The position numbers and the translations under genes were made by a program. Positions 6,596 to 13,580 of a stretch of 23,622 bases of DNA are shown here, piece after piece; position 1 is the stretch's first letter; each line of letters starts with the position of its first letter. Under the pieces are notes generated by a model, which saw only the letters and a list, made by a program, of their open reading frames with translations, made no database searches and was not told where the DNA came from. The stretch comes from a virus, in IMG/VR virus record IMGVR_UViG_3300049914_000158, positions 1-23,622 of that record; one strand, 5' to 3'.

Positions 6596-8518
6596 TTAGT
6601 TATTACCATTATTATTGAATCGATTCATTTTTCCTGTCCGCCGCTGCGGATTATCTTTACTTTCCCCCGGGTCCCTCAGCATCCTTGCCCCCAGAAGGTC
6701 CGCCGCGAATTTTGCACCGACGACATTATCCCACCAGTGATTTGGCCTGTGGCTGTCTTTGGGAATCCAGATATATATTTTTCGTTTTCCCACTCTTTCA
6801 GCTCGTCTCTCTTCGCTGCACAACTGCTGCAGCAGTTCGAAGCTGGCGTCTTTTGGAATCTGCATATACCCGGGCCCGGGCATCTCCGCCCGAAAAAGCA
6901 GCTCATGAACGGTATTTTTTATTTCATTGACGTTTATATCGAATCGCGGAATTGGTGCGTGGTCCTTATCGTTCCTGCGGTATATGCCCGCCCGCACGGA
7001 TGGATCGCCCTTGACCGCTATTAAAGGCGCCCATGTGATTTTCCTGATAAAATTAAAAGCCGTTTGTGTATTATAGCCGACATCGATCGCCGTAACGATT
7101 GGAGAAAGTTTTTCATCGGGTTTATTTTGTCGGCTATATCGCATCTTCAAAAATTCTTCAACCGGCCCCCAGTTGGCAAGTTCTGATGTATCACCCGATT
7201 CGAGCCTGTCGTAATATATAATAGCTGATTGATACAGGTATCCGAATCCTACCGCTGAGATGTAAAAATGGTCTTTCTGAACATCGACATGCTGCGTTAT
7301 AATCTGGACATATTCGGGCACCTCGAGCATTTTGTAATCGCCTTTGTGGCTGGTCAGTTGTTTCTCATCTGTCTTTTTGATAATCTCATAGAACGGCAGG
7401 CCCAGTTGCGAATTGAAAAAGTCCTGCAAAGGCTCTTTATTGCCGGTTTGTTTTTCCCTGTTCGCCGCCACCCACTCGGCGGCCAGATCCGCTACAGTGC
7501 AGAACATCGGAGCCAGCATAAGGGCATGGATATGATATCCGAAATGGTTCGTATTTGGTATTTGTCCGATAATCTTGCCATCAATTACTTTGCAGCTTTC
7601 CGGACACCATATTCCACCGCTCGCGGCCAGCCATCGTTCCTGTTCGCTCCACAGAACTCCGCAGGCCGGGCATACATACCGGCTGTGAATGCCATCTGCA
7701 TAAGTTTCCGGCTCGAGGAAATTTGCGTCTTTATCTTTATCAATAACGACATTCCACCAGCTCATTAAATGCCAGTTGAAACAGTGCGGGCACTTGATCC
7801 ACCACGACCGGCGGTCTGACTTTTTATATTCGGCGTGAATCAGATCATCTTCAATAACGGGAGTTGATATGACTAAAATCTTCCATCTGCCCTTGAATGT
7901 CCTGACCCTTTTTTTTGCCAGTGATACAGGGTCGGATTCTCGCCCGCTTTTTGGAGGGTATTTGCCTACCTCATCGAGTATCACATAGCAGACCGGGTTA
8001 TCGGCAAGCGCTGCCGGGCTTCCCGACCAGGATATATAAATAATCTCGTTATCGAGAATTGTTTCTTTGCCGCTGTTGAGGTTTTCTGCCTTTTGATTCG
8101 GCAGATGACGCAAAAGTTTCGGGCAGGCCTTGAACATCGGGCGAATCCTCGTATTGATTCTTCTGTTTGTATCATCTTCTCTGGGCAGGTTTAAAAGTGT
8201 CGGCGCTGGTGCCTGGTCGATTGTGCATCCGATAAAGATATTAGTCAACTCCGAGCCGGCCGCCTGTGAGCATTTCATCTCTGTTACCTGGCAGTGGCCT
8301 ACGGCGGACAGTCTCTGCATCGGTTCGATTTGGTATGGTGTATAGTAATTGCTCCACGGCCCGGGCAGTGCCGCTGTCAGGTCCGGTATGACGTAATTTT
8401 CCTCCGCCCATATTTCCATAGATACTTTTTCTTTATCAATAAGGATTTCCATCTCCTCCTGCTGGATCGTCAGGGGATGTATTACCGGTAACTGAATTTC
8501 CGAGTTACTGAGTTTCAT
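6596..8518 (-). CDS. Terminase large subunit, GpA family
   Basis: This 640-residue protein is the packaging ATPase and nuclease. The N-terminal ATPase part has an atypical Walker A region near CSQAAGSE (83-90), and Walker B with catalytic glutamate in VCYVILDEVGKYP (about 176-187). Zinc-type cysteines follow (Cys243, 246, 283, 286), as often in GpA proteins. The C-terminal nuclease part shows acidic residues in QHVDVQ (about Asp412) and TAIDVGYNT (about Asp479). Length and order match lambda gpA. The start overlaps the small-subunit stop codon by ATGA. The product works with the portal and small subunit at the procapsid. Confidence 0.9.
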   Translation of the reverse strand: MKLSNSEIQLPVIHPLTIQQEEMEILIDKEKVSMEIWAEENYVIPDLTAALPGPWSNYYTPYQIEPMQRLSAVGHCQVTEMKCSQAAGSELTNIFIGCTIDQAPAPTLLNLPREDDTNRRINTRIRPMFKACPKLLRHLPNQKAENLNSGKETILDNEIIYISWSGSPAALADNPVCYVILDEVGKYPPKSGRESDPVSLAKKRVRTFKGRWKILVISTPVIEDDLIHAEYKKSDRRSWWIKCPHCFNWHLMSWWNVVIDKDKDANFLEPETYADGIHSRYVCPACGVLWSEQERWLAASGGIWCPESCKVIDGKIIGQIPNTNHFGYHIHALMLAPMFCTVADLAAEWVAANREKQTGNKEPLQDFFNSQLGLPFYEIIKKTDEKQLTSHKGDYKMLEVPEYVQIITQHVDVQKDHFYISAVGFGYLYQSAIIYYDRLESGDTSELANWGPVEEFLKMRYSRQNKPDEKLSPIVTAIDVGYNTQTAFNFIRKITWAPLIAVKGDPSVRAGIYRRNDKDHAPIPRFDINVNEIKNTVHELLFRAEMPGPGYMQIPKDASFELLQQLCSEERRAERVGKRKIYIWIPKDSHRPNHWWDNVVGAKFAADLLGARMLRDPGESKDNPQRRTGKMNRFNNNGNN

Positions 8519-9579
8519 AAATTCTCGATAAGTTCCCTGAATTTTTTATTCTGTCCTTCGTTCAATTTAAGTTCGATTGCAGAGTTAGCCAGCTCGTTGC
8601 ATATCTCAGCGAACGAGGCCGACAGGATTTTCCTGATTCTCTCGAGGGGCTGATTTTCCAATAGCCCGGGGAGTTTATCTGTCCTCTTGTCGAACGAATT
8701 TTTAAGGAATTGATGTCGGGCGAGCAGTCCCGCTATGACCTGATTACGATCGAGGAGCTGACCTATTTTTTCTTTCAGTTCAAGGTCGAGCATCTCGGCC
8801 TTTTTATTCCGCAGCACCTCCGGCTCGGTTATTTTGGTTGTCTGTTTCGTTTCGAGTGTGAATTTTTCAAACCACTTCAAAAACACTGCAAGGTTATAGC
8901 TGCCATCTGAATTGCGGCTCAGTCCGTAATTTCTCGGCCATTCGTATTCGACGGTTTGGCGGGTTTTGCCCGTCAGTTCCTGCATTTGTTTGCTGGTAAG
9001 GTGCATAAAATCTGCCGCCTGGTGTGCGATTTCTTTGCGCATTAGTTTTTCGAGCTGTTTGAGCGCCGATGGCGACGCCATGCCGACCATTTCGAGCCAT
9101 TTGCCTTTTATAGCAAGCAGTGTTTTAAGTCTGGCCTGGTTCCATGTATTTGAGGCCTCAAAATCTGACAGGAATATTTTATCAAGTTCGCCGGCGGATA
9201 GTCCCAGTTCGCTTTCGGCCTCGGCGATGGTGTAGTTTTTCCCGCCGAAGTCGGCGATATTCTTCAGGAACGTTCCTCTCTCCCAGGCTTTCTTTAAATG
9301 CGGTTTTTCGGCAAAAATTTCATTCAGGGATTTTTGCCGCCCCGCCCCTTTGAGCTGCTTGGATTTAATTTTCTTTGACCTGGTCAAAGAAAATTGCGGG
9401 GTTAGCTCCGCCTCCGCAATGCTCTTCCCTGCCATTGCCAAATACTTCAATGATGCCGCATTGAGCATATATGTATTTGGCAATGCCCCCGGGTTTTCAG
9501 AAGTTTTACGTTTCAATCCCGTCAGGGGCCTTGAGGTAAAACTTTGAGGGGGCTGCGTTTTATTGTTCTTTTTCTTCAT
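8515..9579 (-). CDS. Terminase small subunit with repeat-derived N terminus
   Basis: The 354-residue product lies just before the large terminase, as Nu1 does before A. Residues about 185-225 (TSKQMQELTGKTRQTVEYEW) form a Nu1-like winged helix-turn-helix, followed by a long helical region, suited to DNA recognition and binding of the large subunit. Residues about 100-180 contain a second helix-turn-helix-like part (YTIAEAESELGLSAGELDKIF). Residues about 9-80 are almost wholly encoded by three palindromic repeats (9340-9401, 9431-9486, 9485-9553). The ATG at 9579 has no clear ribosome site. A later start is possible, for example the ATG encoding MAGKSIAEAE, which lies within the repeat block. 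Function is fairly sure from context; the N terminus is not. Confidence 0.72.
   Translation of the reverse strand: MKKKNNKTQPPQSFTSRPLTGLKRKTSENPGALPNTYMLNAASLKYLAMAGKSIAEAELTPQFSLTRSKKIKSKQLKGAGRQKSLNEIFAEKPHLKKAWERGTFLKNIADFGGKNYTIAEAESELGLSAGELDKIFLSDFEASNTWNQARLKTLLAIKGKWLEMVGMASPSALKQLEKLMRKEIAHQAADFMHLTSKQMQELTGKTRQTVEYEWPRNYGLSRNSDGSYNLAVFLKWFEKFTLETKQTTKITEPEVLRNKKAEMLDLELKEKIGQLLDRNQVIAGLLARHQFLKNSFDKRTDKLPGLLENQPLERIRKILSASFAEICNELANSAIELKLNEGQNKKFRELIENL
9340..9401 (-). repeat. Class B palindromic element inside terS
   Basis: CCCCGC (9340-9345) and GCGGGG (9396-9401) enclose a perfect 13-base stem, AATTTTCTTTGAC (9367-9379) with GTCAAAGAAAATT (9383-9395). Read in frame on the minus strand it gives LTPQFSLTRSKKIKSKQLKG. 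The peptide and DNA match the copies at 18845-18906 and 20774-20829. Confidence 0.85.
9431..9486 (-). repeat. 13-base inverted repeat inside terS
   Basis: CATTGCCAAATAC (9433-9445) is the exact reverse complement of GTATTTGGCAATG (9473-9485), with a 27-base loop. It touches the class A element at 9485 and takes the place of the small second hairpin seen beside other copies. Confidence 0.7.
9485..9553 (-). repeat. Class A palindromic element inside terS
   Basis: GCCCCC (9485-9490) and GGGGGC (9548-9553) enclose AAGTTTTAC (9501-9509) / GTAAAACTT (9536-9544). The conserved core CCTTGAG is present. The loop is longer than in other copies. It encodes residues about 9-31 of the terminase small subunit. 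Confidence 0.8.
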
Positions 9580-9585
9580 CGCTGA

Positions 9586-11160
9586 TTACGCCGATTCGAA
9601 TAATGGTTTTTGGTTTTTATCCTGTTGTTTTATTGGTATTCCGGTCTGTATCGCCTTAATTCTGGCCTCTGCAATTTTGCAGTAATCGGCCTCTTTCTCG
9701 ATTAAGACAAAATCCCTGCCTGTATTTATACATGCCAGAGCCGTTGTTCCGCTCCCGCCGAACGGGTCAAGCACAATTCCGCCGCCTTGAGGCCTTTGGC
9801 CGAAACCCCGCGCGCTAGTTTTCTCGGCTTCCGAGGAAACTGCGGGGGGTGTCATCGTTAGCTTGCAAAGATACTCCATCAGGTCAAGGGGTTTTACGGT
9901 GGGATGAAAATTTGCTACTGGTCTGTTTCTATCTAATCCTTTTGCCACATCTTCAGTATAGCCTTTTGCATTGCTACCACCATTTTTCAATGGCATTCCC
10001 TCACATCCAACATTCCTCTCTGCCTTATCCGCCTTTGCGGTATAGAAAAAGCGAGAAACCCCTCCCTGATCAGAATAACCACTTATCTTTGAAGCATCTG
10101 TTCGTTTGTTACCCCACGACATAGGGTTTGGTGATGTGCCACCTTTGATTCCAACAGAGCTTTGAGTTTGAACTTGTTCATCTAACATCGCTGCTGATTC
10201 GGAATCCAAAATAACATTTGCCGGCCATCGGCCTTTGTTTAATCCAGTAGAATCTCTTGCTGGAGTTATACTGGTGTTCCAAGTACGACTGGTTTCATAA
10301 GGACCATGTTTATTATTTCTTCCCACTTCTTCATCCGTACCTATCCTTGCCCCATCTATATTCAGCCCTGCGACTCCGTGCTTGAGTGCGTTGTCTGTAA
10401 AAGTTCCATCCAAAGGCTTCATCGCAACGATAATCGGCTCAAAGGCAGGCTTTAACGCCGTCCCCCAGCCGTTCCAGAGCTTGGCCTCATCGGTAATGGG
10501 TTCTGATTTGGGACACTTACACGGGTCCGGACTAAATAATAATTTCCCGCATTGCAAACATCGTTTATATCGCTTACTACTTTTTGTCGGGTCATTTTGT
10601 TTTGTGCAATTTAAAAATTCTGTTTCATTTACTTTTCTGAAGTTTTTCCACGCATTCTCGAATTCTTTTTTGTCCGGTTTTCTGCCGAGTTTTTCGGTCA
10701 GTTCTTTAATACAGGCTTGCTTATCGAACATCAGGCTGATATTCGCCGACTTTGGAAATCCGCTGCCGTAGAGCCACATAATCGTATCTCTAATTTGCCA
10801 GCCTGCATCTTCGATTGCGCAGGCGATTCTGTGGCTCGTCCTGCTGCCTCCAAAACAGAGCATGAAAGCCCCCGGCTTTGCGACCCGCAGGGCTTCACTT
10901 GCCCATTCAAATGTAAAATCATAAAGACCGCCGGTCTTGAATCTCGGCAGGATTTTAAAATTCTTTTTTACTTTAGGGTCGTTTTCGCCCTCGTTGCCCG
11001 CCTGTCCGAATTGCGATTTATCAAATGTGTCCCAGTGTTTACCCATAAATCCCAGTCCATAAGGTGGGTCTGTAATGATTGTATCGAAAGTATTATCGCC
11101 AAATTCCCGCATAACTTCCAGACAGTCCCCATAGATAATTTGATTTATCGGCAATTCCAT
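9586..11160 (-). CDS. DNA methyltransferase, beta class (N4-cytosine or N6-adenine)
   Basis: The 524-residue enzyme transfers a methyl group from S-adenosylmethionine to an exocyclic amino group in DNA. Motif IV, TDPPYGLGF (about 30-38), comes first and motif I, LDPFGGSGTTALA (about 464-476), comes last, which is the beta-class order. HPTVKPLDLMEYLCKL precedes motif I as usual. At about 198-213 a CxxC...CxC segment (CLQCGKLL...CKC) may form a small zinc knot. Residues about 438-457 (AVSSEAEKTSARGFGQ...) come from a palindromic element that splits the normally contiguous TPPGG-LDPF region. No restriction gene is adjacent, so phage self-protection or gene regulation is likely. It lies directly before terS. 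Confidence 0.9.
   Translation of the reverse strand: MELPINQIIYGDCLEVMREFGDNTFDTIITDPPYGLGFMGKHWDTFDKSQFGQAGNEGENDPKVKKNFKILPRFKTGGLYDFTFEWASEALRVAKPGAFMLCFGGSRTSHRIACAIEDAGWQIRDTIMWLYGSGFPKSANISLMFDKQACIKELTEKLGRKPDKKEFENAWKNFRKVNETEFLNCTKQNDPTKSSKRYKRCLQCGKLLFSPDPCKCPKSEPITDEAKLWNGWGTALKPAFEPIIVAMKPLDGTFTDNALKHGVAGLNIDGARIGTDEEVGRNNKHGPYETSRTWNTSITPARDSTGLNKGRWPANVILDSESAAMLDEQVQTQSSVGIKGGTSPNPMSWGNKRTDASKISGYSDQGGVSRFFYTAKADKAERNVGCEGMPLKNGGSNAKGYTEDVAKGLDRNRPVANFHPTVKPLDLMEYLCKLTMTPPAVSSEAEKTSARGFGQRPQGGGIVLDPFGGSGTTALACINTGRDFVLIEKEADYCKIAEARIKAIQTGIPIKQQDKNQKPLFESA
9789..9847 (-). repeat. Class B composite element inside the methyltransferase
   Basis: CCCCGC (9806-9811) and GCGGGG (9842-9847) enclose AGTTTTCTCGG (9817-9827) / CCGAGGAAACT (9831-9841), with one G-T pair. 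A second hairpin, GGCCTTTGGCC, lies at 9791-9801. In frame it gives PAVSSEAEKTSARGFGQ, alignable with PAISVEATKIKSEQL from 20774-20829. Confidence 0.82.
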
Positions 11161-11400
11161 TTACTTCACGTTCTCTGTGGTAATAAATTTCTTTTTCCAT
11201 TTGAAAAATCCCTCGATTGCCAGCAGCAGGAAAATGAAATCTCTTATTGCCAGGCTCCACACACCCATCGCGATATGCAGTATCAGGCTCAGGGAATTTG
11301 ACACAATCCAGATTTTGAAGCATACCGCCATTTTTCGGTTATTGAATATTACTCCCGCCACAGCCAGCGCCATCGAGATATAGCCAATTGTTTCAATCAT
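11161..11400 (-). CDS. Small three-span membrane protein, PnuC-like half
   Basis: The 79-residue product shows three hydrophobic stretches (about 4-19, 28-47 and 52-67), with IGYISMALAVAGVIFNNRK, WIVSNSLSLILHI and AIRDFIFLLLAIEGFFKWKKK. This pattern is known from small phage membrane proteins that resemble part of PnuC or SemiSWEET transporters, with the WxxSN and FxxLxxxGxxxWxK features. The C-terminal ITTENVK is encoded by the CACAGAG-type repeat at 11164-11182. Transport is not shown; a holin-like or membrane role is equally possible. Confidence 0.6.
   Translation of the reverse strand: MIETIGYISMALAVAGVIFNNRKMAVCFKIWIVSNSLSLILHIAMGVWSLAIRDFIFLLLAIEGFFKWKKKFITTENVK
11164..11182 (-). repeat. 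CACAGAGAAC-type leader repeat
   Basis: The minus strand reads ACCACAGAGAACGTGAAG. It lies just before the methyltransferase ATG and encodes the end of the preceding membrane protein. A longer version is at 21230-21260, also directly before an ATG. In both places one frame reads TTEN. Confidence 0.55.
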
Positions 11401-11415
11401 AATTTCTCGAATCTT

Positions 11416-11469
11416 AAACTTGCCCGCCCCTGGCGGTTCCTTAATCCCCGCCTTCGCGGGGACAAGTTT
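11416..11469. repeat. Three-way-junction-like repeat
   Basis: AAACTTG (11416-11422) pairs with CAAGTTT (11463-11469). Inside are two hairpins, CCGCC/GGCGG (11424-11436) and CCCCGC/GCGGGG (11446-11461). It fills the gap between the 65-residue gene and the membrane-protein gene, next to an A/T heptad tract at 11470-11500. Confidence 0.6.
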
Positions 11470-11500
11470 TTTATTTTTAATTTTTGATATTTGATTTTTC

Positions 11501-11698
11501 TTACGCCATCGGCCCTATATAAAGCACCGTCAAATGCAGGTTAGCAAACGCCTGCAGTATCGTAAAATATTCTGTATGTATTTTGTGAATTTCCGCCAGT
11601 GCTTTATCCCTCCCGCAGCTGCACGGTACTTTGCAGGTGGTATTCATCAGGCAGTCGCATTCCGGCAGGTGGTGGAAGTACTTTTCAATTTGGTCCAT
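11501..11698 (-). CDS. Small cysteine-rich phage protein, unknown
   Basis: The 65-residue product has four to five close cysteines, CDCLMNTTCKVPCSCG (about residues 14-29), then RDKALAEIHKIH, a helix. Short phage proteins with a CSCG-(R)-D-(K)-A pattern are common and unassigned; metal binding is likely but not shown. The start has a good GAAGGTGA site produced at the edge of the A/T palindrome at 11707-11732. No further function can be given. Confidence 0.6.
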   Translation of the reverse strand: MDQIEKYFHHLPECDCLMNTTCKVPCSCGRDKALAEIHKIHTEYFTILQAFANLHLTVLYIGPMA

Positions 11699-11706
11699 TT
11701 TTCACC

Positions 11707-11778
11707 TTCAAAAATTCGTTTTAATTTTTGAACCCCGATACTGTATTTTCGCCACTTCAAGGGCGGAAAATTACGGGG
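11707..11778 (-). repeat. Composite palindromic element with A/T palindrome
   Basis: CCCCG (11733-11737) and CGGGG (11774-11778) enclose ATTTTCGCC (11745-11753) / GGCGGAAAAT (11762-11771), with one bulged base. The palindrome TTCAAAAATT (11707-11716) / AATTTTTGAA (11723-11732) adjoins it and leads into GAAGGTGA before the ATG at 11698. The element starts one base after the stop of the preceding gene. Confidence 0.72.
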
Positions 11779-12204
11779 TCAATCCGTCAGCATTTTCGGT
11801 ATTTTCCCATCGGCGAGCATTGCCGCAAACTGCGGTGTTAAAACCTGTGCTACTGTCTGGCCGCCGGGCAGGCAGGTCTGGGCAAGGAATACATCTTCGA
11901 ACGTTACAAGCCCGCTGTCTATCAGCTCCAGCGATGCCTTGATCCAGAGCAGCAGCACCCGCCACAATCGGCGGAATTCTCTCTGCTGCTCAATTTCTCC
12001 GCAGGCTTTTTCGCTGAATTTTTCTCTTGGCGGCAGAGGGATGGACAGCTTAATGACCCTGTCTTTGTATTTGAATCCTATGCAGGCGCCCTTGGATGCG
12101 GTTCCGTAGTAAAAGCCATCGGCTCCATAGCGGATTAGTGTGCGCTCGATTTCAGTCTTGGTTCTCTCAATCGGCACGCTCGTATTACTCGCATAATTAC
12201 TCAT
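11779..12204 (-). CDS. Conserved-type phage protein, unknown function
   Basis: I choose the ATG at 12204 because GAGGAA sits six bases ahead and it overlaps the previous stop codon by eight bases; a longer frame to 12294 only reads across the neighbour. The 141-residue product begins MSNYASNTSVPIERTKTEIERTLIRYGADGFYYGT and continues with GFKYKDRVIKLSIPLP. This opening resembles a recurrent uncharacterised phage protein often found near replication genes. No catalytic motif is seen. The C terminus ends right at the palindromic element 11707-11778. Confidence 0.68.
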   Translation of the reverse strand: MSNYASNTSVPIERTKTEIERTLIRYGADGFYYGTASKGACIGFKYKDRVIKLSIPLPPREKFSEKACGEIEQQREFRRLWRVLLLWIKASLELIDSGLVTFEDVFLAQTCLPGGQTVAQVLTPQFAAMLADGKIPKMLTD

Positions 12205-12928
12205 AATATTCCTCATCTTCTGCCAATTCTTCTTTTCGCTCTCGAGCCGCATGTCTTGCCGCATCATCGACATTTGCCAAATCGCCCCTGTCATGTACCC
12301 ATTCTGTCCGTTCTAATTTTTCAATTCCATATCTTGATACTTCCGCCCAGACAAGTGCTTTGCCCTGCGGTTTGCCGCACCAGAGCCCTCGGGGAAACTG
12401 TTTGACAAATTCCCGCTTCCATTTTTCCTCATCCGGCGGTCCGAACAGATTCGCCTCAACCAGTGGAAATAAATCCATAATTTTTTTAGTCAGTTCGAAA
12501 CCCATATATTTACCATTGCTGTAATTTCTCCCGATCAGATATAGCCACCATCCCTTAAATGCAAATCCGCTAAATGCAAATCCGCCGACACCCGGGCACC
12601 AGAACACCCACACATACATCGGCACTCTTTTAATTTCTTCCGAATCATAGTTCTCTTCGATTTCTTCAAACCTTGCGGCCTGTCTTTTTCGCCGCCGCTC
12701 CATAACCATATCCCACGTTACCGCTCGCCGATAAATCCCATTGGATTCATAACCTGCTACATCAGGCGGCGGCTGAAGAATTCCCGGCCAGTGTTTTAAT
12801 CTCAAAAGGAAATCCCGCGGTACAAAACTGGTCGGTTCGAATCTATCTTCATAATCCGCCGGTAGATCTCTCAATGGACGAATGCACATACCATTCTTTT
12901 CAGCTTGTTCCAAAAGTACGTTACTCAC
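12197..12928 (-). CDS. Unknown 243-residue protein, GTG start
   Basis: I do not recognise the family. The start is GTG at 12928, set by a strong GGAGGTGA site and a GTGA overlap with the preceding gene. The sequence has an N-terminal basic helix (MERRRKRQAARFEE, about 76-89), a Trp/Phe/Gly-rich centre (YVWVFWCPGVGGFAFSGFAFKGWWLYLIGRN), and an acidic C terminus. The centre contains a perfect 15-base tandem duplication encoding GFAFS/GFAFK. The centre could sit at a membrane but is too interrupted for a clear span. Confidence 0.6.
   Translation of the reverse strand: MSNVLLEQAEKNGMCIRPLRDLPADYEDRFEPTSFVPRDFLLRLKHWPGILQPPPDVAGYESNGIYRRAVTWDMVMERRRKRQAARFEEIEENYDSEEIKRVPMYVWVFWCPGVGGFAFSGFAFKGWWLYLIGRNYSNGKYMGFELTKKIMDLFPLVEANLFGPPDEEKWKREFVKQFPRGLWCGKPQGKALVWAEVSRYGIEKLERTEWVHDRGDLANVDDAARHAARERKEELAEDEEYYE
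12556..12585 (-). repeat. Perfect 15-base tandem duplication in coding sequence
   Basis: TAAATGCAAATCCGC occurs at 12556-12570 and again at 12571-12585. It adds five residues in frame to the 243-residue protein (GFAF repeated). Confidence 0.9.
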
Positions 12929-13167
12929 TTTTCACCTCCGCCTTTTTGTGCCAATTCCCATATTTCAGATTGCAACCCGCCGGTTAGTCCTGTTTGTTTT
13001 ATGGCCCCAGCAATCCTCAGGGCATTGAAAGTATCTTGCCGGACCATCTCACCGCCCCATACGCCGTTCTCCGAGCGGCGCTGTAACTCTATCCAGCCAT
13101 CGCCGACCAGTATGCTTCCATCATCTTTTTTCATTTGGGCAAGTATTTTCAATTGATGCGATGTCAT
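12925..13167 (-). CDS. Unknown 80-residue protein
   Basis: The product starts MTSHQLKILAQMKKDDGSI and is mixed alpha/beta in character. HQLKILAQM could be the first helix of a small winged-helix fold (HQLKILAQMKKDDGSILVGDGWIELQR). This is a guess. GGAG lies seven bases before the ATG at 13167. It is the first gene after the long non-coding region 13168-13580 and probably the first gene of a transcript starting there. It overlaps the next gene by GTGA. Confidence 0.6.
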   Translation of the reverse strand: MTSHQLKILAQMKKDDGSILVGDGWIELQRRSENGVWGGEMVRQDTFNALRIAGAIKQTGLTGGLQSEIWELAQKGGGEK

Positions 13168-13580
13168 TTTTTTCTCCGTGAAATCTGTGGCTAAAATTAC
13201 CTATCAAAACTGCGAACCCGGCCTCAAAAAACAATCCCAAAGCGGGGCGAGTGCCTGAAAATCTAAAATAGCCGCTTGAAATCGCGTTTTACCCTGCCAA
13301 ATCCGTCCCGAAAGCGGGGCAAATAATGCCCTCAAAATGTCATAAGTGCTTGTAAAACAAGGATGTAAAACGAATAAAAAAAATATTTCAAGCACTCGCC
13401 CCGCGCCAGGCTTTGATCCGCTTTCTCTAAAGTTGCGGGAAGGACCCGCAACATAAGTCCTTAAACTAACATAGCTTATAAGCGTTATTATACGGTTTAT
13501 TGTTGCTTTTGCCATCGTTTTAATCTTATCTATTTTAACGCAAGTCCTTGTTTTACATCACTTTACATACATAAAATAAA
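13168..13580. other. Structured non-coding control region
   Basis: No convincing gene lies here. GCGGGGCGAGTGCCTGAAAAT (13242-13262) is nearly the reverse complement of 13385-13404. GTTGCGGG (13432-13439) / CCCGCAAC (13445-13452) form a hairpin with a five-base loop, and AAGGAC/GTCCTT interlock with it. TGTAAAACAAGGA (13351-13363) recurs inverted at 13545-13557. TGTAAA boxes occur four times: two direct (13351, 13364) and two inverted (13552-13557, 13562-13567). GCTTATAAGC (13474-13483) is a perfect palindrome. The set suggests a promoter-operator region with a long structured leader, or a replication origin near the replication-like gene. Confidence 0.6.
13474..13515 (-). promoter_or_regulatory. 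Possible promoter with operator palindrome
   Basis: The minus strand has TATAAT (13492-13487). Sixteen bases upstream is TGGCAA (13514-13509), a weak -35 match. The palindrome GCTTATAAGC (13474-13483) lies just after the -10 box, near the expected start point, where a repressor could bind. The transcript would have a leader of about 310 bases before the gene at 13167. Confidence 0.4.

Noticed and set aside
12205-12294. Upstream extension of the 141-residue gene
   Set aside because: It overlaps the end of the 243-residue gene and lacks a ribosome site; ATG 12204 has GAGGAA.
13204-13515. 103-codon minus-strand open frame
   Set aside because: No ribosome site, odd composition, and it runs across the inverted repeats and hairpin of the control region; I treat it as chance.
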